A stretch of 64,000 bases of DNA from a filamentous cyanobacterium ESFC-1. GTDB taxonomy: Bacteria; Cyanobacteriota; Cyanobacteriia; Cyanobacteriales; Spirulinaceae. Positions 35,449 to 43,650 of the stretch are shown one piece after another (the stretch's first letter is position 1; every line of letters starts with the position of its first letter). The DNA lies in assembly GCA_000380225.1 (NCBI GenBank), contig KB904821.1, forward strand, positions 1,467,921 to 1,531,920. Direction: 5' to 3'. The position numbers and the translations under genes are program-made. The notes below the pieces were generated by a model. It did no database searches. It saw only the letters and a list, made by a program, of their open reading frames with translations, and was not told where the DNA came from.

Positions 35449-35850
35449 ATCATTATCAGTCATCAGTTATCAGTCATCAGCCTCTAAGGGGCTCCTCGGC
35501 AATCGGCGTGTAGGGGCGGGGTTTCCCCGTCCAATAACCAACAACCAACAACCAACAACCAATAACCAACAACCAACAACCAACAACCAACAACCAATAA
35601 CCAATAACCAATAACCAACAACCAATAACCAACAACCAACAACCAACAACCAACAACCAACAACCAACAACCAACAACCAACAACCAACAACCAACAACC
35701 AACAACCAACAACCAAAAACCAACAACCAATAACCAACAACTGGTGCGACCCCGCGCCGCCGTAAGGCGCAAGGGAACGCGCACCAGAAACAACCAACAA
35801 CCAATAACCAATAACCAATAACCAACAACCAATAACCAACAACCAACAAC
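35449..35850. repeat. Large CCAACAA/CCAATAA heptamer array
   Basis: Starts with TCATCAGT units (35449-35479), then a GGGGCGGGG palindrome (35514-35532). More than 35 tandem heptamers CCAACAA or CCAATAA follow to 35850, ending at the stop codon of hom. A hairpin insert at 35741-35787 interrupts it. Because the unit is 7 nt, all three reverse frames stay open and encode repeats of CWLLVVG; these are not genes. It is a classic short tandemly repeated repetitive (STRR) array. Confidence 0.92.
35741..35787. repeat. Palindromic insert within the heptamer array
   Basis: Arms CTGGTGCG (35741-35748) and CGCACCAG (35780-35787) flank a core with a second hairpin (GCGCCGCCGTAAGGCGC). Thirty bases of the core (35748-35777) are identical to 13547-13576 inside the first IS605-like element, so this is a mobile palindrome. 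Confidence 0.8.
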
Positions 35851-37152
35851 CTACCAAACCCGCAACACCGAAGCAATGCTGATATTGTCTAGGAGACTAA
35901 AGCCGCGAATTTCGGTTAACGCATTGTGAAAATTGGCCTCCGTCCCATCGTGCGTCACCACGACAATTTCAGCCAGAGAATCTTGGTAGCCAATCTGCAC
36001 CACCGACTCTAAACTGACATCATGCTTGCCAAAACAAGTTCCCAGATGACCAATAACACCGGGATTATCGTTGCACAAAAAGCGGGCATAAAAGCGGGTA
36101 ACCAGTTCAGACATGGGCGCGATCGCGCAGTAGTGCTGATGTTCTGGGCTGAGAAGCGGATTAAGCCGTTGACTACCTTGGGCGCTTTTCAGAATACCGA
36201 TAATGCTGATGATATCAGACACAACGGCGCTGGCAGTTGGCCCTGCTCCTGCACCGGGGCCAAAAAACATGACCTGTTCAATCGGATCGCCTTCGACTAA
36301 AACCGCATTGTACACGCCGTTAATGCTGGCTAGGGGGTGGTCTTGGGGCAGGAGAGTCGGATGCACCCGCAGTTGTAGGGATTGACCGTTGCTGGTTTTT
36401 TGTTGCGCGATCGCGAGTAACTTAATCGTAAACCCAAGTTGCTGCGCGTAGGAAATATCGGCGGCATCTACCTGGGTAATGCCCTCGGTGTAGACATCTT
36501 CGCGCTTAATGCGTCCCCCAAACGCCAAAGAAGCCAGAATCGCGATTTTATCCGCCGCATCCAAGCCCCCGACATCTGCCGTGGGGTCGGCTTCAGCGTA
36601 ACCCAAATCCTGGGCTTCGGTCAGAACATCGTCAAAATTCGCCCCTTTTTGGGCCATCTGGGTCAAAATGTAGTTCGTTGTCCCGTTGACAATCCCGGTA
36701 ATGCGGGAAATACGATTTACCCCTAATGCTTCCTTGAGGGGTTTAAGGATGGGGATACCGCCCCCCACCGCCGCTTCTAAAAGGACGTAAACCCCCGCTT
36801 CCTGGGCTGCATCAAAGATTTCTGCCCCGTGCATCGCGATCGCGGCTTTGTTAGCGGTTACGATATGTTTGCCGTTCGCGATCGCCTTGAGGAGGAGCGA
36901 TCGCACCGGTTCTAATCCCCCCATCAACTCCACGATAATATCAATGTCCGGGTCGTTGACAATACTTTCTAAGTCATCGGTCAACACCCCTTCAGGAAAC
37001 GACACCGAACGAGCCTTCGAGAGCGATCGCACCCCCACCGACTTAATTTCTATTTCTTTTAATAACGGGTTACGGCCTTCGGGATTCAACAAAATTTCTG
37101 CCGTTCCTGTACCCACCGTTCCCAATCCAAGTAAACCGAGTTTGAATACCAC
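35851..37152 (-). CDS. hom: Homoserine dehydrogenase
   Basis: A 433-residue enzyme reducing aspartate semialdehyde to homoserine for threonine and methionine synthesis. The NAD(P)-binding GLLGLGTVGTGTAE is at 7-20, with VTANKAAIAMHG near 98 and the family signature TGIVNGTTNYILTQM near 150. AEADPTADVGGLDAADK carries catalytic Asp/Lys residues near 195. A C-terminal ACT domain (about 355-433) suggests feedback control by threonine. The heptamer array begins right at its stop codon. metK lies 0.4 kb away, divergent. Confidence 0.96.
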   Translation of the reverse strand: MVFKLGLLGLGTVGTGTAEILLNPEGRNPLLKEIEIKSVGVRSLSKARSVSFPEGVLTDDLESIVNDPDIDIIVELMGGLEPVRSLLLKAIANGKHIVTANKAAIAMHGAEIFDAAQEAGVYVLLEAAVGGGIPILKPLKEALGVNRISRITGIVNGTTNYILTQMAQKGANFDDVLTEAQDLGYAEADPTADVGGLDAADKIAILASLAFGGRIKREDVYTEGITQVDAADISYAQQLGFTIKLLAIAQQKTSNGQSLQLRVHPTLLPQDHPLASINGVYNAVLVEGDPIEQVMFFGPGAGAGPTASAVVSDIISIIGILKSAQGSQRLNPLLSPEHQHYCAIAPMSELVTRFYARFLCNDNPGVIGHLGTCFGKHDVSLESVVQIGYQDSLAEIVVVTHDGTEANFHNALTEIRGFSLLDNISIASVLRVW

Positions 37153-37397
37153 TGTCGTTACTATTTAACCTTATTCACATATTCTTTACACTAGCTTACG
37201 GCGATTGGGGATCGATTCCCAAGTCGCTTTTTAGACAAACCCCCAATTTACCAAAAACCTGGGTCTAAAGCCTCGCCTTTATAAGGCGACTTTTGTGGTA
37301 AACTTTGGTTGAGTACCGCCCTTGCAGATGGGAAAAATGCTCGTTGAGGGTAAAGAGATCGGGGAAAATATTGGGATATTTGTTCTGTGTTTTCTAG

Positions 37398-37450
37398 ACT
37401 CTCCCGGTGAAGCGAGAATCCCCGACCGTTTACGGCGGGGAGTTGTCAAT
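37398..37450 (-). mobile_element. Solitary IS200/IS605-type left-end relic
   Basis: On the minus strand it reads TTGACAACTCCCCGCC, with hairpin arms CCCCGCCG and CGGTCGGGG (37420-37440), then ATTCTCGCTTCACCGG. This matches the left end of the 29684 element. No right end or transposase is near, so it is a leftover or a solo hairpin element. Confidence 0.75.
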
Positions 37451-37567
37451 AGCCAAAGACAAGATACTGTTAATCTGGTGTTACTTTCCTTCCGAGCGCC
37501 GGCCCGAATTTTGTATGATGGGGAGTTAGCTTACGCATTTTATTGATGCTTGCACCATTGCCTAATT

Positions 37568-37576
37568 GAGGAGGAA
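37568..37576 (+). promoter_or_regulatory. Strong Shine-Dalgarno that sets the metK TTG start
   Basis: GAGGAGGAA lies 9 nt before the TTG at 37586. The longer frame from a TTG at 37550 would place this ribosome binding site inside the coding region and add 12 residues unlike MetK. Confidence 0.8.
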
Positions 37577-37585
37577 TACTCAAAA

Positions 37586-38845
37586 TTGTCTCGTCGCTAT
37601 CTTTTCACCTCCGAATCCGTAACAGAAGGTCATCCTGATAAAATTTGCGATCAAATTTCCGACGCAATTTTAGACACCCTGCTTGCCCAAGACCCCTATA
37701 GTCGCGTTGCGGCTGAAGTGGTCACCAATACAGGCTTAGTCTTAATCACAGGAGAGATTACCTCCAAAGCCCAGGTTAACTATGTAAACATTGCTCGTCA
37801 GAAAATCGCTGAAATTGGCTATACCAACGCCGATAATGGCTTTTCTGCCAACAGTTGCTCAGTTCTCGTTGCTTTAGACGAACAATCTCCCGATATTGCC
37901 CAAGGGGTTACCGCCGCCCAAGAGCAACGGCAAGACCTCAGTGACGATGAACTCGATCAAATTGGGGCAGGAGATCAGGGGTTAATGTTTGGCTTTGCTT
38001 GTGACGAAACCCCCGAATTGATGCCCATGCCCATTAGTTTAGCTCACCGCATTTCGCGCCGTTTAGCGGCTGTGCGCCAAAGTGGTGAGTTGTCCTATTT
38101 AGGGCCAGATGGCAAAACCCAAGTCAGCGTCACCTATGAAGACGGTAGACCCGTGGGGATTGACACCATCCTCATTTCCACCCAACACACCGAAACCATT
38201 GGCGATTTAACCGAAAATAGCCAAATTCAAGCAAAAATCAAAGCCGATCTCTGGGAAAAAGTCGTTCAACCCGCCTTTGCCGATATCGAAGTCAAACCCG
38301 ACGATAAAACCCGCTTTTTGGTCAATCCGACCGGGAAGTTCGTGATTGGCGGGCCCCAAGGGGATTCCGGCTTGACGGGGCGTAAAATTATCGTCGATAC
38401 CTATGGCGGTTATTCTCGTCACGGGGGCGGCGCATTTTCCGGTAAAGACCCCACGAAAGTAGACCGTTCGGCGGCTTATGCGTCTCGCTATGCAGCTAAA
38501 AATATTGTCGCGGCCGGTTTAGCCCAAAAGTGCGAAGTGCAGTTGAGTTACGCTATTGGGGTGGCTCATCCCGTGAGCATTTTCGTCGAAACTTTCGGGA
38601 CAGGGAAAGTCAGCGACGATATTTTGTTGAAACTCCTCCAAGAACATTTCGAGTTTCGTCCGGCAGGAATCATCCAAACCTTTGATTTACGCCATCTCCC
38701 GGCTCAACGGGGCGGTCGCTTTTACCAAAATGTGGCGGCTTATGGTCATTTAGGACGCACAGATTTAGATTTGCCGTGGGAACAAACCGATAAAGCGGAG
38801 TTGCTCAAAGAAGCAGCCGCAAAATTATCCGGTGCAATGGCTTAA
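37586..38845 (+). CDS. metK: S-adenosylmethionine synthase
   Basis: A 419-residue enzyme making S-adenosylmethionine from methionine and ATP. It begins (M)[18 protein letters not shown], with [18 protein letters not shown] near 130, and [19 protein letters not shown] near 275 is the P-loop-like phosphate motif. I chose the TTG at 37586 because a strong Shine-Dalgarno precedes it and the protein then begins exactly like its family. It is a cofactor source for the five or so methyltransferases in this window but is not linked to them by operon. Confidence 0.97.
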   Translation: MSRRYLFTSESVTEGHPDKICDQISDAILDTLLAQDPYSRVAAEVVTNTGLVLITGEITSKAQVNYVNIARQKIAEIGYTNADNGFSANSCSVLVALDEQSPDIAQGVTAAQEQRQDLSDDELDQIGAGDQGLMFGFACDETPELMPMPISLAHRISRRLAAVRQSGELSYLGPDGKTQVSVTYEDGRPVGIDTILISTQHTETIGDLTENSQIQAKIKADLWEKVVQPAFADIEVKPDDKTRFLVNPTGKFVIGGPQGDSGLTGRKIIVDTYGGYSRHGGGAFSGKDPTKVDRSAAYASRYAAKNIVAAGLAQKCEVQLSYAIGVAHPVSIFVETFGTGKVSDDILLKLLQEHFEFRPAGIIQTFDLRHLPAQRGGRFYQNVAAYGHLGRTDLDLPWEQTDKAELLKEAAAKLSGAMA

Positions 38846-38872
38846 GCTAAAATTTTGATTGATTGATCGTGA

Positions 38873-38907
38873 AATCCCTTTCCTGGGCTTATCTTGGGAA
38901 AGGGATT
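38873..38907 (+). terminator. metK terminator
   Basis: Perfect 11-bp inverted repeat AATCCCTTTCC / GGAAAGGGATT with a 13-nt loop, 28 bp after the metK stop. The T-tract is weak. Confidence 0.75.
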
Positions 38908-38939
38908 CGTGTATTTTCGTGTATTTCTGTGCAGCTTTC

Positions 38940-39420
38940 TTGTAGTAGCGTGACACAGCTAAGATGAGGCTTTAACGTAGTGGCGTGACACAGCTTAATT
39001 TGTGCGATAGCCACCATCGTTAAAATGCTTGTATTTTGGTGCGTTACGCTACGCTAACGACACCCTACTGGCGCGACACACCTTAAATAGGGCTTTAGAA
39101 AACCCTCGAAACTGGCTTCAATTGGAAAACAGACCAAAAGTCTATCGCACACTTTTAGCTGTGTCATGGCACTACTGGCGCGACACACCTTAAATTGTGC
39201 GATAGTCACCATCGTTAAAATGCTTGTATTTTGGTGCGTTACGCTACGCTAACGACACCCTACCTATAGCCTCATTTAAAGTGGGTCACAACACTACTGG
39301 CTCGACACAGCTTAATTTGTGCGATAAATTTCTCGTTTTATTCCTTACACAATAGGGGTTTCGAGCGTTTTCCTAAAGCATAATTTAAGGCGTGTCACGG
39401 CACTACATAATGTTAATCAG
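38940..39420. repeat. Repeat-filled gap: GTGTCGCGCCACTA-type REP and a 68-bp direct repeat
   Basis: At least six degenerate copies, in both orientations, of TGGCGYGACACAGCTTAA-like units. A 68-bp sequence (39001-39068) recurs at 39196-39263 with one mismatch and contains GTGCGTTACGCTACGCTAACG. No coding sequence is supported between metK (38845) and the AIM24 gene (39663). A further small hairpin, CCCTGA/TCAGGG, is at 39483-39499. Confidence 0.85.
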
Positions 39421-39662
39421 GCTCTTGCGTAGCGCTATAAGCAGCCATGCAGAAGTATTTACCTATTCGATGAAAGCTGTATCCCTGACTGTATCAGGGT
39501 TTCGAGATTCGACAATGGGTAAATTATTCTAGATAGGTGCTTATCATGCTGACGCTAAAATTATTGGCTATCTGGAATGTCTGTCTAACTTTTTGTAGCA
39601 CCTAATGGCTAAATCTCGATAGCCTAACAGTAACGAAGGCGTATAAAACAGGATATTTGAAT

Positions 39663-40397
39663 ATGGATGTTATTGATTACAAAATCTACGGTGCTGATCT
39701 ACAACTGGTCGAAGTCGAACTTGACCCCAAAGAAGGAGTCCAAGCCGAAGCCGGGACGATGACCTATATGGAACAAGGCATCGAAATGCAAACCGGAATG
39801 GGGGGTGGCGGCGGCGGTCTCATGGGCGGCTTGTTTTCGGGCTTTAAACGGGCAGTTACCGGAGAAAGCTTTTTCATCACAACATTCGCCAATGGTGGCT
39901 CACAGAAGGCGCGAGTGGGCTTTGCTGCCACTTCTCCGGGGCAGATCATTCCTTTGAATTTGGGTCAGTTGGGGGGCGAGTTTCTCTGTCAGAAGGATGC
40001 CTTTTTATGTGCGGCTAATGGGATTGATATTAGTGTCGCCTTTACGAAGCGTTTGGGGGCGGGTTTCTTTGGCGGTGAAGGCTTTATTTTACAGCGTTTG
40101 CGCGGTAATGGTTATGCTTTTATTCAAGCCGGAGGCGCAATTATTGAGAAGCATTTAAGCCCTGGTGAAACCCTGCGGGTGGATACGGGCTGTTTGGTTG
40201 CATTGTCGCCGAAGGTTGATTATGATATTCGCTTTGTCGGTGGTTTTAAAAATGCGTTGTTTGGTGGTGAAGGTTTGTTTTTAGCCCATTTAACCGGCCC
40301 AGGAACGGTTTATTTGCAGAGTTTACCGTTTTCTCGTTTGGTGGATCGCATTACCTTACCGTTGCAAAATCAGCTTAATAGTTTGACGAATCAGTAA
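39663..40397 (+). CDS. AIM24/TIGR00266 family protein
   Basis: A 244-residue soluble beta-rich protein of the AIM24 (TIGR00266) family. Visible features are the early [19 protein letters not shown], a Gly-rich loop [19 protein letters not shown], and two repeated [16 protein letters not shown] / [16 protein letters not shown] hairpins near residues 130 and 200. The family is widespread and of unknown function; yeast AIM24 affects mitochondrial membrane organisation. I chose ATG at 39663 ([10 protein letters not shown]); a TTG two codons earlier is also open. Confidence 0.9.
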   Translation: MDVIDYKIYGADLQLVEVELDPKEGVQAEAGTMTYMEQGIEMQTGMGGGGGGLMGGLFSGFKRAVTGESFFITTFANGGSQKARVGFAATSPGQIIPLNLGQLGGEFLCQKDAFLCAANGIDISVAFTKRLGAGFFGGEGFILQRLRGNGYAFIQAGGAIIEKHLSPGETLRVDTGCLVALSPKVDYDIRFVGGFKNALFGGEGLFLAHLTGPGTVYLQSLPFSRLVDRITLPLQNQLNSLTNQ

Positions 40398-40425
40398 GTA
40401 GATTGCGCTAAAGTTAATATATAGA

Positions 40426-40456
40426 AACCCGGTTTTTGAGCGAAGCCGGGTTTTTG
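40426..40456 (+). terminator. Terminator after the AIM24 gene
   Basis: Stem AACCCGG / CCGGGTT with a 13-nt loop and five T. It is again related to the AAACCCGGTTT palindrome family. Confidence 0.8.
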
Positions 40457-40485
40457 AGCTAATTTTAGGTTGTACCTATTGGAAT

Positions 40486-40917
40486 ATGAGTCAAAGCGTA
40501 GACCAAGCACAAGTCCAAAGCGCGATCGCGATTCTAAAAGAAGATTTACCCACATTGTTTGAACGGGATATTAATTACCAAATTTATACCCGTGATATTT
40601 ATTTCAAAGACCCGGTAAATACCTTTAAATGGAAGTTTAATTACCGCATTATTTTCTGGACGTTACGCTTTCATGCGGGTCTATTTTTCAAAGAGATTTA
40701 TTTCGATGTCCACGATATCTGGCAACCGCAAGCCGATATTATTAAAGTGGATTGGACGGTACGCGGGACGTTGAGATTACCCTGGCAAGCCGATTTATTT
40801 TTTAATGGCAATTCCACCTATAAGCTCAATGAAAAAGGCTTGATTTACCATCATCGCGACGAGTGGGATCGAGCGCCCAAAGCAATTTTAAAACAGTTTC
40901 TGCCGTCAAAGAAGTAG
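40486..40917 (+). CDS. DUF2358 family protein
   Basis: A 143-residue cystatin/SnoaL-like fold protein. The order AIAILKEDLPTLFERDINY, IYTRDIYFKDPVN, DIWQPQADIIKVDWTVRGTLRLPW and GNSTYKLNEKGLIYHHRDEWDR is typical of DUF2358 proteins of cyanobacteria and chloroplasts. No signal peptide. Function unknown. ATG at 40486. Confidence 0.88.
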   Translation: MSQSVDQAQVQSAIAILKEDLPTLFERDINYQIYTRDIYFKDPVNTFKWKFNYRIIFWTLRFHAGLFFKEIYFDVHDIWQPQADIIKVDWTVRGTLRLPWQADLFFNGNSTYKLNEKGLIYHHRDEWDRAPKAILKQFLPSKK

Positions 40918-41048
40918 GGATGCCTCCGGTTGCGGGAAATTATTTGAGAAAGTACAGTTGTTATATCTGGGCAACCCTGTCTGAGTCGTCTATTCTAAAC
41001 AGCATTAGGGTAAGAATTATGTTGTTGTGGGAGTGAAATAAAGTCAAG

Positions 41049-41807
41049 ATGATGAAAAAGCTATTAGCCACTATTTTTGCGACTGCATCGTTGTGGAATT
41101 TGAGCAGTCCTGCTGCGGTCAAAGCATCAATTTTTGATAATGTTGAAGTGAGTCAAGATCGATTTGTGGCGATCGCGTCCCCGTTTGGAGTCAACCAACA
41201 ACGCTATAATCTCATTATTATCGAGCAAATTGGCAATCAGCGCCCCTGTTGGCGGGAATATGGGTCAAATCCAACGATAATCGATCCTTTATACGAAACC
41301 TTCGATTTTACCGGAGTATGCAGCCGTAGCACCGATAGCAACGGTTACTCCATTCGCGTTGATAACCGCGATTTTAGTGGCGATTTGATCTTAACCCTGG
41401 TGCGCCGGGGTGATGAACTGGTATTAATGGGAAGTACATTGAGAGGGCGATCGCAACCCGTCGTGATTGGTCGTACTCAGGGGATTGGTAACGGTTATCA
41501 TAAGATCGAACTCGATCCCGGTTGGCGCTTCACGAAACGTACCTACCAAGGCAGAAGACTCGCTCATGTCTACCTTACCGGGGATTCAGCCCAGGTAGGA
41601 ATGCCGGGAGAAAATACGAATGTAGCAACCCCTTCTCGTCCCACTTCTCCCCTTCCTCCCCCTTCTGCGGTGACTCCAACAAATCCTCCAGGGGTGACTT
41701 TACCCCCACCGGAGCGCGAAATTATCTTTACCCCCCAAAGTACCCCACCCCCACCATTACCGCGGCCTTCTACCCCAGCTAACGAGCGCCGTGTCCCAAC
41801 GTTTTAA
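41049..41807 (+). CDS. DUF3747 family secreted protein
   Basis: A 252-residue protein with a signal peptide (1-27, ...AAVKASIF) and a conserved globular domain. Its strings are VSQDRFVAIASPFG, YNLIIIEQIGNQRPCWRE and FDFTGVCSRSTDSNGYSIR; the two Cys probably form a disulfide. The tail after residue 190 is Pro/Thr/Ser-rich (PLPPPSAVTPTNPP), as in cell-wall-spanning linkers. Probably periplasmic or envelope-attached; function unknown. Confidence 0.88.
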   Translation: MMKKLLATIFATASLWNLSSPAAVKASIFDNVEVSQDRFVAIASPFGVNQQRYNLIIIEQIGNQRPCWREYGSNPTIIDPLYETFDFTGVCSRSTDSNGYSIRVDNRDFSGDLILTLVRRGDELVLMGSTLRGRSQPVVIGRTQGIGNGYHKIELDPGWRFTKRTYQGRRLAHVYLTGDSAQVGMPGENTNVATPSRPTSPLPPPSAVTPTNPPGVTLPPPEREIIFTPQSTPPPPLPRPSTPANERRVPTF

Positions 41808-41838
41808 ATAAATTAGAAGTTGGCTCGACAATCGCACT

Positions 41839-41873
41839 AAAACCCCGGTTTTTTGGAAAAACTGGGGTTTTGA
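41839..41873. terminator. Bidirectional terminator
   Basis: Inverted repeat AAACCCCGGTTTTT / AAAAACTGGGGTTT (one mismatch, 2-nt loop region) in the gap between two convergent genes. Confidence 0.8.
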
Positions 41874-41905
41874 TGCTGGAATTTAATTAGAAAATTTAAC
41901 TAATA

Positions 41906-42280
41906 TTACGAAGCGGCATCTTTGACGCTTTCAACGCCTTTTTGAAATTGTTCTCCAGCTTTTTTGGTCGCTTCTTTCGGGTTGGGAAGATTACCGTTTC
42001 CATCGCCAAAACGTTGTTCGATGATTAATTCTGTGGTTTCAGGAATTTTATTAGGTAGGTTATTAATATTCTTTAATCCGGTGTCACCAATATCTTCACC
42101 GCCAAAGTCTTCGGCTTTTTGTTGAATCCGTTTGATCGTGTCAGGGCTGGCGACATCTGGGGGGGCGGTAGCGGCTTGGGCTGCGGCGACAGGGGCGATC
42201 CAAAGGGCGATCGCGGCAATTCCCGCGAAGATAACTCGCAGTAAGCGTAAGCTCGTTAGTTGTTTAATCCAATAATTCAT
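41906..42280 (-). CDS. Small secreted hypothetical protein
   Basis: A 124-residue protein with a strong N-terminal hydrophobic signal (LLRVIFAGIAAIALWIAP...AQAA, cleavage near 36). The mature part is hydrophilic: DTIKRIQQKAEDFGGEDIGDTGLKN, then ELIIEQRFGDGNG and KAGEQFQKGVESVKDAAS. It resembles small conserved cyanobacterial lumenal or periplasmic proteins without known function. No lipobox Cys. Confidence 0.8.
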   Translation of the reverse strand: MNYWIKQLTSLRLLRVIFAGIAAIALWIAPVAAAQAATAPPDVASPDTIKRIQQKAEDFGGEDIGDTGLKNINNLPNKIPETTELIIEQRFGDGNGNLPNPKEATKKAGEQFQKGVESVKDAAS

Positions 42281-42501
42281 TTATAAAAAATCCTCCATTT
42301 CCTTATTTTTAGGGATTATTCTGGTTAAATGCTAAAAAATCCTGCTTCTTTTCTTCTCCATCCAGAGACGGGTTTGTGAAGAAAGATTGTCCCTCTCTGG
42401 GGGTTGAGGGCGTAATCGTTGGAATTTATGCGGGTTTGCCCGATAGCGAAGTCAAATCGAAGCGATAGCATGAAAAATGCAAACACTACGCGGATTTAGT
42501 T

Positions 42502-43287
42502 ATGTCTACAGCTTTGATTACTGGGGCTTCTTCGGGGATTGGGGAGGCTTTTGCCCAACAACTGGCTGCCGAAAAGCACGATCTGGTTTTGGTGGCGCGA
42601 TCGCAAGCGAAACTCGAACAGTTGGCCCAAGATTTACAATCGAGTCACGGGGTACAAGTTGAAGTGATTACGCAAGATTTGACCCAAGCGGACGGCCCGA
42701 CTCGCGTTTGGGAAGCATTACAAGCCCAAGGTAAATCGATCGATTTATTGGTTAATAATGCGGGATTTGGCGATTACGGTCGCTTTGTGGAAAATTCCCG
42801 CGAGAAACAACTGAATATGATTCAACTCAATGTTTTGGCCTTGGTCGATCTCACTACTTTATTTTTACCCCCGATGCTCGAACGAGGGCAAGGCCAAATT
42901 ATCAATGTGGCTTCGATTGCGGCGTTTCAACCGTTGCCTTATCTGGCGGTGTACAGTGCGACCAAGGCGTTTGTGTTGCACTTCAGCGAGTCCCTGTGGG
43001 GGGAATATCGCGATCGCGGGATCGAGGTTTTAGCGGTGTGTCCCGGACCAACGAAAACCAACTTTTTTAACATTGCCGGGTTCGATCCGTTTAAAAGTGC
43101 TGAAGAAGCGGAAAAAGACGCGGTTTCCCCGGAATATGTGGTGCAAGAAGCCTTAAGCGCCCTGAAACGGGGCGAAGTTACCATTGTTCCCGGTGGTCTT
43201 TCTAATCAAGTGGTGGCCAACGTGCATCGCTTTTTACCTCGTCAAACCATTGTTCAAGCCGTTGAGAAGCAATTTCGCCCGTCTTAG
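42502..43287 (+). CDS. Short-chain dehydrogenase/reductase
   Basis: A 261-residue classical SDR. The NAD(P) motif GASSGIGEAFA is at 8-18 and LLVNNAGFGDYG near 82. The catalytic Ser lies in NVASIAAF, and Tyr/Lys in YSATKAF. NADP is favoured by Arg in VARSQ after strand 2 (inference). The motif PGPTKTNFF is typical of the DltE/YqjQ-like subgroup. Substrate unknown. ATG at 42502. Confidence 0.93.
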   Translation: MSTALITGASSGIGEAFAQQLAAEKHDLVLVARSQAKLEQLAQDLQSSHGVQVEVITQDLTQADGPTRVWEALQAQGKSIDLLVNNAGFGDYGRFVENSREKQLNMIQLNVLALVDLTTLFLPPMLERGQGQIINVASIAAFQPLPYLAVYSATKAFVLHFSESLWGEYRDRGIEVLAVCPGPTKTNFFNIAGFDPFKSAEEAEKDAVSPEYVVQEALSALKRGEVTIVPGGLSNQVVANVHRFLPRQTIVQAVEKQFRPS

Positions 43288-43437
43288 CGATCCCAGTTGT
43301 TGCCGCAATGTCAGAGAATCTTAATATTACGATCCCCTATTCATGGGGCTTTGCTGCTTATATCAAGATATGATGACATAATTGCTTGACGAAACCGGGT
43401 CACTGTTTGTTAACTATTGAGGTAAGGCGATCCCGAC

Positions 43438-43489
43438 CGATCCCAAAAGTATTGTTATCGTTGCGGCGATCGCGAACAATTTGGGATCG
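43438..43489 (+). promoter_or_regulatory. Structured leader hairpin upstream of the DUF4912 gene
   Basis: Long stem: CGATCCCAA (43438-43446) pairs with TTGGGATCG (43481-43489), and after a small bulge ATTGTT (43451-43456) pairs with AACAAT (43475-43480). It lies about 160 bp before the ATG at 43651 in an otherwise empty 363-bp gap (43288-43650). It could be a regulatory RNA element, a terminator of the SDR transcript without T-tract, or a mobile palindrome. Confidence 0.5.
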
Positions 43490-43650
43490 CTCCTCAAAGC
43501 CACAACTCCAGACCGCCAGGTCAAGGGTGATGATTCAAAAAGCACATTGCATAGCATCGGGTTTAGCTTGGTTCGGCGATAGATATCCTTGGCTGCTTAA
43601 CTTGCTTTACAGTCACTGACCCTATTCATTCACATTAGGTACTGACTCTT

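Larger units (their letters stand above)
37153..37585. other. hom-metK divergent intergenic region
   Basis: No ORF. It holds a perfect small palindrome CGCCTTTATAAGGCG (37274-37288) and an IS605-type end relic (37398-37450), and carries the metK Shine-Dalgarno. I see no SAM-riboswitch architecture that I can support. Confidence 0.6.

Noticed and set aside
35534-35850. Possible CRISPR-like array
   Set aside because: Units are contiguous 7-mers with no spacers and no cas genes nearby.
35470-35876. Three overlapping minus-strand ORFs of 120-130 codons rich in CWLLVVG
   Set aside because: They are translations of a 7-nt tandem repeat, which keeps every frame open; no start signal and no independent coding evidence.
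37153-37585. SAM riboswitch upstream of metK
   Set aside because: No arrangement of helices typical of SAM-I or SAM-II could be recognised; the visible structure is an IS605-type hairpin relic.
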